24,170 bases of DNA from Baffinella frigidus (GCA_026770585.1 MU646457.1:46058-70227), one strand, 5' to 3'. Positions 8,729-10,944 are shown, counted from the first letter of the stretch. Notes: generated from the letters alone by a model not told the origin. Numbers and translations: made by a program.

Positions 8729-10399
8729 AGATCCGCTCCCGCCTCCAGAACGAGGTGTGCGTCAGAGTGCCCTTTCCCCTTTGTTGCCACAGCCGCAAGT
8801 GTGGTGCACCATCTAGGTCCTGCTGAAGCGGACCCGCTCCAGAACGAGGTGTGTGTGAGGGTTGAGGGGAAGCGATGGGTTTCAGGGTTTCAGGAGTAGG
8901 GAGTGGAGGGAGTCGTGCACCGCTCCCGCCTCCAGAACGAGGTCAACCCTCAAACTATTCCACGTGATTTCTAACTAAGTGAGGAAGGAAGGAAGGAAGG
9001 AAGGCAGGAACTCACTAACCTACCAACTAAGTAACTTACTAACTAATTAAATTAATAAATAATTGACTGACTAACCAACTAACCAACTAAATAACTAACT
9101 AACTAAAGATCCGCTCCCGCCTCCAGAACGAGGTGTCTGTCAGGGTTTAGGGGAACAGAGGTGTTTCAGGGTTTCAGGAGTAGGAAGTCGTGCACCGCTC
9201 CCGCTTCCAGAACGAGGTGTGTTAGATTGCCCTTTCCCCTTTGTTGATACCGGAACCCGAAACCCGACCGAAACCCCAAACCCCAAACACCAAACACCAA
9301 ACACCAAACACCACACCCCAAACCCCAAACCCCGAACCCCAAACCCCAAACACCAAACACCACACCCCAAACACCAAACACCAAACACCAAACACCAAAC
9401 ACCAAACCCCAAACCACAAGTGTGTGAGAGTGCCCTTTGCCCTGGGTTAATATGGATACAGCCGCAAGTGTGGTAGAGTGCACGTGCCCTCTTGCGGCGC
9501 CCCTGCTGAGCCGCTACCGAGCGAGGACGGGACACAATTTTAAAAACGTTGACCTGAATCCTGAAGGAAATGGACTTTTAAAATGAAAAGCCAGGACCGG
9601 AATCCCGGTCCTGACTGTCTTATATGTGCCGAGTTGGCTCGACAGCGGACACAGCCTCGGTGTGTTTGTGCATGCACGGCGTCAGGCCGTGTTGGTAGTA
9701 ATCAAGGTCTCTCGATCTGCTGCTCTGACTTGACTGCGGGCGTATCGCCTGTCCCGGGGCGGGCCTATGATCTCTGCAGAGCGGGCCTATCATAGAGGGG
9801 TTGCCCCAAACCCCAAACCCTAAACCCTGAACCAGACGGTGGAGGGGGGGGTGAACTGGCTGAAGAGCCCCGCCGCGCTCTCGAGAGCGCCCTTGCTTTG
9901 CCCTTTCTTGATATGGACACAGCCGCAAGTTTGCGGGGGGGGCTTGGAGCCATTTCTGAGCTTAAATCGCTTGCAGGGGTTCAACATACCTGGGTGTGTA
10001 TCGAAATATTTTAGACATGGCCTTTCTGCAGGATAAGTTCCGGTGTCCGCCTATGTTGGGAGCTCGAAAAACCTCAAGGACCTAAAGGATGGACGCCTTG
10101 CGAAATACTGGGACTGACTCGCTGGCGGCCCCCTGACCCCTGAACCCTTAACCTCTCCTGTATTCCTTAAGTGGCCATGCCGACAAATTTGAGGGCCAAG
10201 AGGTCCTAGGCAGGTCCTAGGGCCCTACCGTAGGGCGTATGCGCCTACTGGCCACTTAAGGGATACTCTAAACCCTTAACCTTAAACCCCAAACCAGGCG
10301 GTGGAAGGCGAGATGGCCTGGCTGAAGAACCCCGCCGCGCTCGCTCAGAGCGACGCCACCCTCCCCAAGTGGCTCCAGGACTTCTCAGGCATCTCCTAA
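68..10399 (+). CDS. Predicted 13-exon gene for an unrecognised coiled-coil-like protein (about 315 aa)
   Basis: Model: join of 74-136, 1488-1561, 1759-1831, 2278-2360, 2554-2589, 2786-2821, 3712-3838, 5471-5540, 6479-6550, 7523-7569, 7890-7985, 8511-8579 and 10298-10399. The lengths total 948 nt, exactly 316 codons with TAA last. Every internal boundary is AG/GT and each exon enters in the phase the previous one leaves. The exons share the strong GC3 bias of the ice-binding gene at 20245. The product is rich in Glu, Lys, Arg, Ala and Leu, with helix-like repeats (LEAAEKEVARLK twice or more, then EQQRLTALADRE, DELARKLAEAKGW, KKEKRQRSRLQNE). It ends in a Trp-containing tail (LPKWLQDFSGIS). No signal peptide or membrane segment is evident. 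An in-frame TAA at 59-61 precedes ATG codons at 68, 74 and 86. I recognise no family. Introns are telomere-like repeats and MITEs, and many exons have decayed copies nearby. Splicing is inferred, so a pseudogene remains possible. Confidence 0.55.
74..136 (+). CDS. Exon 1 (N-terminus)
   Basis: Encodes MHAAMHAALAKVAGIDTSLPK and ends in AAG|GTTTCT, phase 0. Possible starts are ATG at 68, 74 or 86; a TAA at 59-61 closes the frame upstream. The sequence TGCAG just before 74 could instead be a splice acceptor, which would make this an internal exon of a gene extending beyond the window. Confidence 0.5.
144..303. mobile_element. Family F palindromic element (MITE-like hairpin)
   Basis: A 160-bp near-perfect inverted repeat lies 7 bp inside intron 1. 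The left arm (144-194, starting CGCGTCCCCAAATA) pairs with the right arm (252-303). The inner part (TTTTAAAACTC with GAGTTTTAAA) pairs as well, so almost the whole element folds back. The module TGGTACAAAT recurs in other hairpins of the window. No clear target duplication is visible and there is no coding capacity. Confidence 0.75.
372..426 (+). repeat. Family G dispersed repeat, copy 1
   Basis: Matches copies at 3846-3898, 4441-4490 and 5592-5652. Core: AAGTTGACGGATTTGTAC, a short variable part, then GTCAACTTGAGAATAGTC. The ends AAGTTGAC and GTCAACTT pair, so it can form a small hairpin. The AGTTGACGGATTTG core also occurs in the arms of family C hairpins. Confidence 0.7.
495..582 (-). repeat. 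Family P repeat, copy 1
   Basis: Homologous, in inverted orientation, to 9540-9645. Shared parts are the CGGCACAYATAAGACARTCAGG stretch, a GC-rich palindrome, GGCTTTTCA and AAAGTCC. The palindrome is GGGCCGGAATCCGGCC here but has different, still paired, bases in copy 2. Confidence 0.6.
790..815 (+). pseudogene. Decayed copy of exon 2 (first)
   Basis: After TAGCAG comes GGGAGCAAGCTGCGCGTCC, matching the 5' part of exon 2 at 1488 with a short deletion, and then diverging. It includes an acceptor-like AG but no matching downstream half. Confidence 0.5.
1117..1244. mobile_element. Family D hairpin, copy 2
   Basis: An imperfect inverted repeat of about 128 bp. GGAAACACTTTTGATTTATAA at the left pairs with TTGTAAATTGAAAGTGTTTCC at the right. 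The centre holds the D signature ACTACAC...TTACTAATA...GTGTAGTAAATTTCATTG, shared with the element at 4494-4634. Non-autonomous and non-coding. Confidence 0.65.
1315..1341 (+). pseudogene. Decayed copy of exon 2 (second)
   Basis: After GGCAG comes GGGGGGCAAACGCAAGCTGC, closely matching the start of exon 2 (AGCAAACGCAAGCTGC at 1491). It then diverges into unrelated sequence, so it cannot replace the exon. Confidence 0.5.
1488..1561 (+). CDS. Exon 2
   Basis: Acceptor CGCAG|GA at 1486-1487, donor GG|GTAACC at 1562. Enters phase 0, leaves phase 2. Encodes ESKRKLRVLPPSNGG then MLVRLLQTAG. Two partial copies upstream (790, 1315) suggest local exon duplication. The downstream intron starts directly with CCCCCAACCCC telomere-like sequence. 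Confidence 0.6.
1565..1757 (+). repeat. Telomere-type heptad tract forming intron 2
   Basis: Almost the whole intron between 1562 and 1758 is CCCTAAA/CCCCAAA heptads with scattered substitutions. It runs to within a few bases of the CAACCAG acceptor. No other content is seen. Confidence 0.85.
1759..1831 (+). CDS. Exon 3
   Basis: Acceptor AACCAG at 1758, donor CC|GTCCAG at 1832. Enters phase 2, leaves phase 0. Encodes VLLLKAAGLVGGLDLEAVLA then SLSP, a hydrophobic helix-like segment. The donor GTCCAG is weak, and the frame remains open past it into the C-rich repeat, so the 3' boundary is the least certain of the set. Confidence 0.5.
1831..2130 (+). repeat. C-rich tandem repeat interrupted by a family C hairpin
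   Basis: Three copies (near 1831, 1878 and 2088) of a unit reading CCGTCYAGGCCTGCCCCC, then GCCCTCCAGATT and TCCC. A family C element (1919-2078) sits between units. The unit's GATT flanks both sides of that element. Confidence 0.7.
1919..2078. mobile_element. Family C hairpin, copy 1
   Basis: A 160-bp near-perfect inverted repeat with ends TTATCTCAGATAAAC and GTTTATCTGAGATAA. The arms contain AGTCAACTCCCCCACAAATC and its complement around a short centre. GATT occurs at 1915-1918 and 2079-2082, a probable 4-bp target duplication, because uninterrupted units of the host repeat read GATTCCC once. Copy 2 is at 18880-19030. Confidence 0.8.
2137..2270 (+). repeat. Telomere-type tract, 3' part of intron 3
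   Basis: Degenerate CCCTAAA and CCCTACA heptads fill the intron up to TATAATCAG, the acceptor of exon 4. Confidence 0.85.
2278..2360 (+). CDS. Exon 4
   Basis: Acceptor AATCAG at 2277, donor CTCAA|GTCAAC at 2361. Enters phase 0, leaves phase 2. Encodes GPELLRRLCEKTQ then MDRLEAAEKEVARLK (last codon split). The other two frames hit stops early. Its last 36 nt are the founder-like version of the 36-nt exon repeated downstream. Confidence 0.6.
2374..2553 (+). repeat. Intron 4: short hairpin plus telomere-type tract
   Basis: After a small inverted repeat (AATTTCAAATTACGCAAATTAC and ACTAATTTGCGTTTC, near 2386-2420) the intron is nearly pure CCCTAAA from about 2470. It ends in CCCTGAGAG, where the last AG serves as acceptor. 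Confidence 0.75.
2554..2589 (+). CDS. Exon 5 (36-nt repeat exon, intact copy)
   Basis: A 36-nt exon, phase 2 in and phase 2 out, adding one in-frame LEAAEKEVARLK unit. Acceptor CTGAGAG, donor CTCAA|GTCAGA. The flanks match those of the copies at 2786 and 3017, so exon and neighbouring intron sequence were duplicated together. Confidence 0.55.
2651..2664 (+). pseudogene. Truncated 36-nt exon copy
   Basis: After CCCTAG, only the 3' 14 nt of the repeat exon (GTGGTCAGGCTCAA) remain, followed by the usual GTCAACCCC. Its length would break the frame if it were spliced in. Confidence 0.5.
2786..2821 (+). CDS. Exon 6 (36-nt repeat exon, second intact copy)
   Basis: 36 nt, phase 2/2, reading LEAAEKKVARR plus a split Lys. 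Acceptor CTGAGAG, donor GCAA|GTCAAC. It differs from exon 5 mostly by conservative Glu/Lys and Leu/Arg changes. Including or skipping it keeps the frame. Confidence 0.5.
2826..3006 (+). repeat. Intron sequence between 36-nt exon copies
   Basis: C-rich start, a short unique part (2850-2915, containing CGAGAGTAACCTCGCCGACAG), then the recurring phrase TTAGTTGCTTTACTTT. The phrase is also seen at 2630, 2692 and 2735, and CCCTAAA heptads follow it. Confidence 0.65.
3017..3052 (+). pseudogene. 36-nt exon copy with mutated donor
   Basis: Reads A/TTC GAG GCC GCG GAG AAG AAG GTC GTC CGG CTC AA with acceptor CTGAGAG. The donor is ATCAAC instead of GTCAAC, so it should no longer splice. Confidence 0.55.
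3065..3232 (-). repeat. Inverted telomere-type block (TTTAGGG orientation)
   Basis: About 24 heptads of TTTAGGG/TTCAGGG type read on the + strand, opposite to every other heptad tract left of 10.4 kb. The switch back occurs at GGGCCCTAAACG near 3222-3232. Confidence 0.9.
3241..3264 (+). pseudogene. Decayed 36-nt exon copy (3' part)
   Basis: GATAAGGAGGTGGTCAGCCTCAA followed by GTCGCC matches the last two thirds of the repeat exon. The 5' end and acceptor have been lost next to the inverted telomeric block. Confidence 0.45.
3275..3395 (+). repeat. Telomere-type and C-rich tract
   Basis: CCCTATC, CCCTACA, CCCTAAA and CCCCAAA heptads, ending in a pyrimidine-rich run before CGCAG at 3401-3405. 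Confidence 0.8.
3406..3600 (+). pseudogene. Exon-7-like fragment split by an inverted-repeat element
   Basis: CGCAG|GGAGCGGGC at 3401-3414 repeats the acceptor and first bases of exon 7. After the element at 3417-3565, GTCCCACAAGGAGC (3574-3590) resembles exon 7's GTCTACAAGGAGC. I read it as a decayed exon-7 copy into which the hairpin inserted. Confidence 0.4.
3417..3565. mobile_element. Inverted-repeat element (about 149 bp)
   Basis: ATCCGGGAACATGTCTAATT at the left pairs with the right arm ending CCTGTCCCCGGAT. AAAATGGAC/GTCCATTTT continue the arms inward, with several mismatches. Non-coding and MITE-like; the target duplication is unclear. Confidence 0.6.
3712..3838 (+). CDS. Exon 7 (long coiled-coil exon)
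   Basis: Acceptor ACACAG at 3711 and donor ACCGAG|GTGCGT, the best donor in the model. Enters phase 2, leaves phase 0. Encodes 42 residues: ERAVVQERGMVYKEQQRLTA, then LADRESADERAEAATRELETTE, strongly helical and charged. Three decayed copies lie around it (3406, 3934 and 4660). Confidence 0.65.
3846..3898 (+). repeat. Family G dispersed repeat, copy 2
   Basis: Begins 7 bases after the exon 7 donor: AAGTTGACGGATTCGTACCG...GTCAACTTGAGAATAGTC. The 3' continuation (GTGAAGCCGCG) differs from that of the other copies. Confidence 0.7.
3934..3987 (+). pseudogene. Decayed exon-7 copy (deleted middle)
   Basis: GAGCAGCGCCTGGCGGCCCTCG joins almost directly to CCCGCGAGCTCGAGGGACC and GCCGAG|GTGC. The central part of exon 7 is missing, and the deletion shifts the frame relative to exon 7. 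Confidence 0.55.
4006..4048 (+). repeat. Short dispersed repeat, CGTAGGGACRTAGGGTGG type, copy 1
   Basis: CTACGGTAGGCAATCCGTAGG continuing to GGTGGTCCATACGG. It is repeated at 4191-4232 and distantly related to 1035-1100 (CCGTAGGGTGCTACCGTATG). The CTACGGTAGG core also resembles the palindromic centres of families A and B. Confidence 0.55.
4191..4232 (+). repeat. Short dispersed repeat, copy 2
   Basis: CTACCGTAGGCAATCCGTAGG then GGTGGTTCATG, nearly identical to 4006-4048. The intervening 140 bp (4049-4190) and the 200 bp after it show no gene. Confidence 0.55.
4233..4493 (+). other. Intron 7 stretch without recognised gene
   Basis: AT-rich intronic sequence ending in a partial family G repeat (4441-4490: TTGTACCGCAGGCCCGGGAC...CAACTTGAGAACAGTC). 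Nothing else is recognised. Confidence 0.5.
4494..4634. mobile_element. Family D hairpin, copy 1
   Basis: A 141-bp near-perfect inverted repeat with ends TTATCCGGGGAAACCTATTT and its complement. The centre carries ATTACTACACAATTCG and TACTAGTAATATTAAAGC, shared with 1117-1244 and a remnant at 5838-5897. It sits immediately after a family G fragment, so it may have inserted into it. Confidence 0.8.
4660..4925 (+). pseudogene. Exon-7-like copy split by a family E element
   Basis: AGCAGCAGCGCCTG (4661-4674) and ACGGCCCTCG (4888-4897) are adjacent in exon 7 but separated here by a 211-bp family E element. The 3' part is shortened, and the donor has become ACCGAG|GC. The upstream part (GGCAGAGCCATAGACAGTGG) matches the copy at 3914. 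Confidence 0.6.
4675..4885 (+). mobile_element. Family E element, copy 1
   Basis: 211 bp with terminal inverted repeats CCACTCGAGGCT / AGCCTCGAGTGG and a central 40-bp palindrome at 4775-4814. TG flanks both ends (4673-4674, 4886-4887). The pre-insertion sequence GCGCCTGACGG is known from exon 7, so the target duplication is 2 bp. Related to copies at 6932, 19054, 11369 and 21868. Confidence 0.85.
4950..5144 (+). repeat. Intronic segment duplicated at 6070-6175
   Basis: Shared landmarks in the same order: CTAGAKCTGCCTGC, TGTACTGGA, ATGTATTT and GCGAGCC. The segment precedes an exon-8-like piece in both places, so a unit of about 1.1 kb appears to have been tandemly duplicated. The end (5104-5140) is a TTTAATTTAA-rich stretch. 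Confidence 0.55.
5145..5180 (+). pseudogene. Decayed exon-8 copy (first)
   Basis: GCAG|GGGCACGTGGAACTGCTGATGCTGAAC matches exon 8 at 5471 for about 27 nt (GHVELLMLN) and then diverges. Confidence 0.5.
5312..5335 (+). pseudogene. Decayed exon-8 copy (second)
   Basis: TTCAG|GGGCACGTGGAACAACC keeps the acceptor and first 15 nt of exon 8. It then runs straight into a telomere-type tract. Confidence 0.5.
5331..5466 (+). repeat. Telomere-type tract before exon 8
   Basis: CCCTAAA and CCCCAAA heptads occupy the 135 bases up to the acceptor CACCCCCAG of exon 8. Confidence 0.85.
5471..5540 (+). CDS. Exon 8
   Basis: Acceptor CCCCAG at 5470, donor CTGG|GTTCCG at 5541. Enters phase 0, leaves phase 1. 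Encodes GHVEQLMIQLSLRDK then ALAGLAAL, a helix-like segment. It is the longest of at least five related copies between 5145 and 6207. Confidence 0.6.
5592..5652 (+). repeat. Family G dispersed repeat, copy 4
   Basis: CAAGTTGACGGATTTGCACA...GTGTCAACTTAAGAATCGTG. It abuts an exon-8-like copy whose 5' end is missing. Confidence 0.65.
5656..5735 (+). pseudogene. Decayed exon-8 copy (third) with internal duplication
   Basis: ACTGATGCTGCAGCTTTCGC through GCGCGATAAAGCC matches exon 8. CTTGCTGGCCTCGCCGCC is then duplicated in tandem before CGGTGCTC. The first 13 nt of the exon are replaced by a family G repeat. Confidence 0.55.
5838..5911 (+). pseudogene. Exon-8 remnant next to family D remnant
   Basis: GCTGGCCTTGCCGCCCTCG|GT (5893-5913) matches the 3' end of exon 8. 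The preceding 5838-5890 carries family D sequence (TACTACACAAACGC, ATTACTAGTA) inside a GCCAGCGA/TCGCTGGC inverted repeat. Confidence 0.45.
5929..6058. mobile_element. 130-bp near-perfect hairpin
   Basis: Arms of about 58 bp (GGGGATACTACCCCGTGTAG at the left end and its complement at the right) pair with very few mismatches around a short GGAGATATGGAG-like centre. No second copy is present in this window. Target duplication is not clear. Confidence 0.75.
6070..6207 (+). repeat. Duplicate of segment 4950-5075 plus exon-8 tail
   Basis: Repeats the landmarks CTAGAGCTGCCTGC, TGTACTGGA, ATGTATTT and GCGAGCC. It ends with GACAAGGCCCGTGCTGGCCT and CACCCTCG|GT, a decayed exon-8 3' part at 6176-6207. 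Confidence 0.5.
6210..6478 (+). other. Intron 8, 3' part
   Basis: A short heptad tract (6210-6262) is followed by mostly unique sequence. A direct repeat, CGCCTTGTTCGTG...GTTGACTGA, occurs at 6314 and 6418. No gene is recognised. Confidence 0.5.
6479..6550 (+). CDS. Exon 9
   Basis: Acceptor GGGCAG at 6478, donor GAAG|GTCCCG at 6551. Enters and leaves in phase 1. The split codon with exon 8 reads G|AG, Glu. Encodes ERPMDEVQELGGETEISK then NYAGVEG. No nearby copy was noticed. Confidence 0.6.
6601..6850 (+). repeat. Family J 20-bp tandem array (CCCGAGGCGGGCC core)
   Basis: A run of 20-mers reading TATCTGTCCCGAGGCGGGCC, four nearly identical at 6651-6740, flanked by looser copies on both sides. 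Solitary cores occur at 7988, 8022, 8232, 9753, 10452 and 23500. CCCG and CGGG can pair around AGG. ORFs through the array are repeat artefacts. Confidence 0.85.
6932..7143 (+). mobile_element. Family E element, copy 2
   Basis: Same order of modules as 4675-4885: CCACTCGAG end, TTTACAAGTGAA, GTGTAGTAAATTTCACACAA, central palindrome, GACTGGTACTAAATTTAAC. The centre at 7038-7077 is a perfect 40-bp palindrome. The right end lacks the last GTGG. GACCGCT occurs on both sides, either a longer target duplication or chance. Confidence 0.8.
7190..7508 (+). repeat. GAGAGGATTC tandem arrays
   Basis: An 11-bp unit TCTGAGAGGAT is repeated about six times at 7442-7508, and TCAGAGAGGAT about three times at 7255-7291. 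Between and before them come related phrases (CATGTCTCTCWGAGAGGATT, GGAGTRGGGAGC). It ends at GGAGCAG, the acceptor of exon 10. Confidence 0.85.
7523..7569 (+). CDS. Exon 10
   Basis: Acceptor GGAGCAG at 7522, donor CTCCTG|GTCCGT at 7570. Enters phase 1, leaves phase 0. Encodes AVDFRSVAEVERMLL after a split Gly. It is short; its support is phase compatibility on both sides and GC3 bias. Confidence 0.5.
7650..7703 (+). repeat. CTGTCT simple repeat
   Basis: A run of GTCTCT/GTCTGT hexamers within intron 10. Confidence 0.9.
7752..7788 (+). pseudogene. Truncated copy of exon 11
   Basis: GGAGCAG|GCGTTGGCGGACGAGTTGG then CGCGCAAGCTCGCT reads ALADELARKLA, as in exon 11 but lacking the internal 15 nt. 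It runs into a TAA at 7798. Confidence 0.55.
7890..7985 (+). CDS. Exon 11
   Basis: Acceptor AAACAG at 7889, donor GCCGAG|GTCTGC at 7986. Phase 0 to phase 0, 32 codons: ALADGPELDGDELARK, LAEAKGWAAQRLSKAE. The charged heptad-like pattern is typical of a coiled coil. A truncated copy lies upstream (7752) and a 3' remnant downstream (8161). Confidence 0.65.
8066..8150 (-). repeat. Family H dispersed repeat, copy 1
   Basis: Read on the minus strand: ATGGCTTTTCTGCAG... then TTCCGGTGTCCGCCTATG, TTGGGAGCTCGAAGAACC and TAA. It translates as MAFLQNHFRCPPMLGARRT then stop. Other copies: 10015-10090 (+), 10843-10920 (-), 11230-11293 (+), 16960-17008 (+) and a truncated one at 22221-22242. Confidence 0.75.
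8161..8192 (+). pseudogene. Decayed 3' part of exon 11
   Basis: CGCCCAACGCTTCTCCAAGGC then TGCG|GTCTTTG resembles the end of exon 11 (GCCCAGCGCCTCTCCAAGGC). It carries several substitutions and has no matching 5' part. Confidence 0.45.
8265..8510 (+). repeat. Telomere-type tract with an embedded exon-12 stub
   Basis: CCCTAAA heptads fill 8265-8340 and 8376-8505. Between them, CGGCAG|TCGGACGCGGTGCGG ATCGAG|GTGGAG (8352-8372) copies the first five codons of exon 12 and then ends in its own GAG|GT. Confidence 0.8.
8511..8579 (+). CDS. Exon 12
   Basis: Acceptor CAACAG at 8510, donor AACGAG|GTCAAC at 8580. Phase 0 to phase 0, 23 codons: SDAVRTKEDAKKEKRQ then RSRLQNE, a basic helix. Its last 21 nt recur at least five times downstream. 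Confidence 0.6.
8600..8730 (+). repeat. GGAA and AACT simple repeats, unit 1
   Basis: About seven GGAA/GTAA tetramers, then a long run of CTAA tetramers ending in CTAAAG, directly before a 24-nt exon-like piece. The same arrangement is repeated at 8960-9108. Confidence 0.9.
8731..8754 (+). CDS. Candidate 24-nt microexon (exon-12 tail copy)
   Basis: AAAG|ATCCGCTCCCGCCTCCAG AACGAG|GTGTGC encodes IRSRLQNE, phase 0/0, so inclusion would add eight in-frame residues. An identical piece is at 9109-9132, also after CTAAAG. It may equally be an unspliced duplicate; it is not counted in the 315-residue model. Confidence 0.35.
8825..8941 (+). pseudogene. Two decayed exon-12 tail copies
   Basis: CTGAAGCGGACCCGCTCCAG AACGAG|GTGTG (8823-8848) has an internal deletion. 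CACCGCTCCCGCCTCCAG AACGAG|GTCAAC (8918-8941) keeps the donor but has no acceptor in a matching phase. Confidence 0.5.
8946..9218 (+). repeat. Second copy of the exon-12-tail/intron unit
   Basis: From CAAACTATTCCACGTGAT onward this repeats 8586-8945: GGAA array, AACT array, the 24-nt piece at 9109-9132 followed by GTGTCTGTCAGGG, then GCACCGCTCCCGCTTCCAG AACGAG|GTGTG (9192-9215). The unit is about 360 bp, with the second copy shortened. Confidence 0.75.
9265..9418 (+). repeat. CCCCAAA / CACCAAA heptad array
   Basis: About 21 heptads of CCCCAAA, CACCAAA and CACACCCC. Several frames stay open through it, giving long low-complexity ORFs on both strands that should be ignored. Confidence 0.9.
9421..9540 (+). 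other. Intron stretch repeating GAGTGCCCTTT...CCGCAAGTGTGG
   Basis: The phrase GAGTGCCCTTT followed by ACAGCCGCAAGTGTGGT occurs here and at 8766-8806, with a degenerate form at 9887-9933. Its end (CTGCTGAGCCGCTACCGAGC) weakly resembles an exon-12 tail. Confidence 0.5.
9540..9645 (+). repeat. Family P repeat, copy 2
   Basis: The inverse of 495-582, with the palindrome GGACCGGAATCCCGGTCC. TTTTAAAAACG at 9539 and CTTTTAAAATG at 9573 suggest a small hairpin element. The remaining sequence up to 9805 shows two family J-like cores and no gene. Confidence 0.55.
9836..9893 (+). pseudogene. Decayed copy of the last exon
   Basis: AACCAG|ACGGTGGAGGGGGGGGTG AACTGGCTGAAGAGCCCC GCCGCGCTC corresponds to exon 13 (VEGEMAWLKNPAAL). 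It then diverges and lacks the LPKWLQ tail. Confidence 0.55.
10015..10090 (+). repeat. Family H dispersed repeat, copy 2
   Basis: ACATGGCCTTTCTGCAGGAT, AAGTTCCGGTGTCCGCC, then TATGTTGGGAGCTCG. The frame reads MAFLQDKFRCPPMLGARKT and continues to a stop at ACC TAA. Confidence 0.75.
10161..10265. mobile_element. Family B element, copy 1
   Basis: About 105 bp. Ends TATTCCTTAAGTGGCC and GGCCACTTAAGGGATA, centre GGTCCTAGGGCCCTACCGTA. TA flanks both ends. Other copies at 10669, 22306, 23621 and 23614-23942 (split). Confidence 0.8.
10298..10399 (+). CDS. Exon 13 (C-terminus and stop)
   Basis: Acceptor AACCAG at 10297 after a short heptad tract; phase 0. Encodes AVEGEMAWLKNPAALAQSD then ATLPKWLQDFSGIS, with TAA at 10397-10399. 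A partial copy lies upstream at 9836. A second C-terminus-like fragment (RRQEFCGI) occurs at 10470-10493. Confidence 0.65.
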   Translation, partial: AVEGEMAWLKNPAALAQSDATLPKWLQDFSGIS

Positions 10400-10493
10400 G
10401 TCAACTTCTCTCGCTTCGCTTCAAGTCAACTTCTCTCGCTTTTTCGCGTCAGCCCGAGGCGGGCCTCAGCGGCGCCAGGAGTTCTGCGGCATC

Positions 10494-10612
10494 TACAGGG
10501 GCACCTCGCTCATAAGAAACCGCCTCCCTCTAGGACCCTACAGTAGGGCTATGCCTAGGGTCGTACGGCGGTCCTAGGGGGGGGCGGGGGGTTCTTGTGA
10601 GTGAGGTACCCC
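10494..10612. mobile_element. Family A MITE, copy 1 (right end truncated)
   Basis: Left arm TA+CAGGGGCACCTCGCTCAT, centre CTACAGTAGGGCTATGCCTA. The right arm ends GAGTGAGGTACCCC without TGTA. Confidence 0.8.
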
Positions 10613-10668
10613 GTCATCGGCGCAGACACCGATGAGAGTGTGGGGAACTCCGACGTGGTCAGCCCAGA

Positions 10669-10773
10669 TGTCCCTTAAGTGGCCAGTAGGCGAATACGCC
10701 CTACCGTAGGGCCCTAGGACCTGCCTAGGACCTGCCGGGGGTCAGTTTTGACCCCCTGGCCACTTAAGGGATA
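10669..10773. mobile_element. Family B element, copy 2
   Basis: TCCCTTAAGTGGCCAGTAGG at the left, CCTGGCCACTTAAGGGATA at the right. Near the right end is GGGGGTCAGTTTTGACCCCC, a small hairpin typical of the family. The left flank TG against the right TA fits a TA target with one later change. Confidence 0.8.
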
Positions 10774-10842
10774 GACAGGATATCTCAGAGAACGAAGAGG
10801 AGGCGTAGATATGAGACACAAACGGAATCCCGGAACGGGCCC

Positions 10843-10920
10843 GAGGGTTCCTTTAGGTCCTTGAGGTTCTGTTAACTCCCACCATAGGCGGACACTGGAA
10901 CTTGTCTGAAAAAAAGTCAT
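10843..10920 (-). repeat. Family H dispersed repeat, copy 3
   Basis: The minus-strand form of the H unit (ATGACTTTTTTTCAG, then CAAGTTCCAGTGTCCGCC, TATGGTGGGAG). Indels relative to copies 1 and 2 break the MAFLQ...GARRT frame. Confidence 0.65.
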
Positions 10921-10944
10921 GCTCCAAAGCGTCCCCGTGCTACA

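Larger units (their letters stand above)
10470..10808 (+). pseudogene. C-terminal coding fragment split by A and B elements
   Basis: CGGCGCCAGGAGTTCTGCGG CATC resembles the exon 13 end (WLQDFSGI). It is cut by a family A element. Beyond it, ATCGGCGCAGACACCGATGAG and on reads IGADTDESVGNSDVVSPD, is cut by a family B element, and resumes as RQDISENEEEA then TAG at 10806. The acidic tail looks like a genuine C-terminus. The fragment is probably an old duplicate of the gene's 3' end or of a relative. Confidence 0.4.

Noticed and set aside
9140-9535. Long low-complexity ORFs (GFGVWCLVFGVW-type) on both strands
   Set aside because: They translate the CCCCAAA/CACCAAA array in frames without stops.
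10298-10399. Family A or B as self-splicing or introner-type introns
   Set aside because: Ends lack GT/AG at the insertion borders and carry TA-type duplications, which fits DNA transposons better; none falls in a spliced position of the model.
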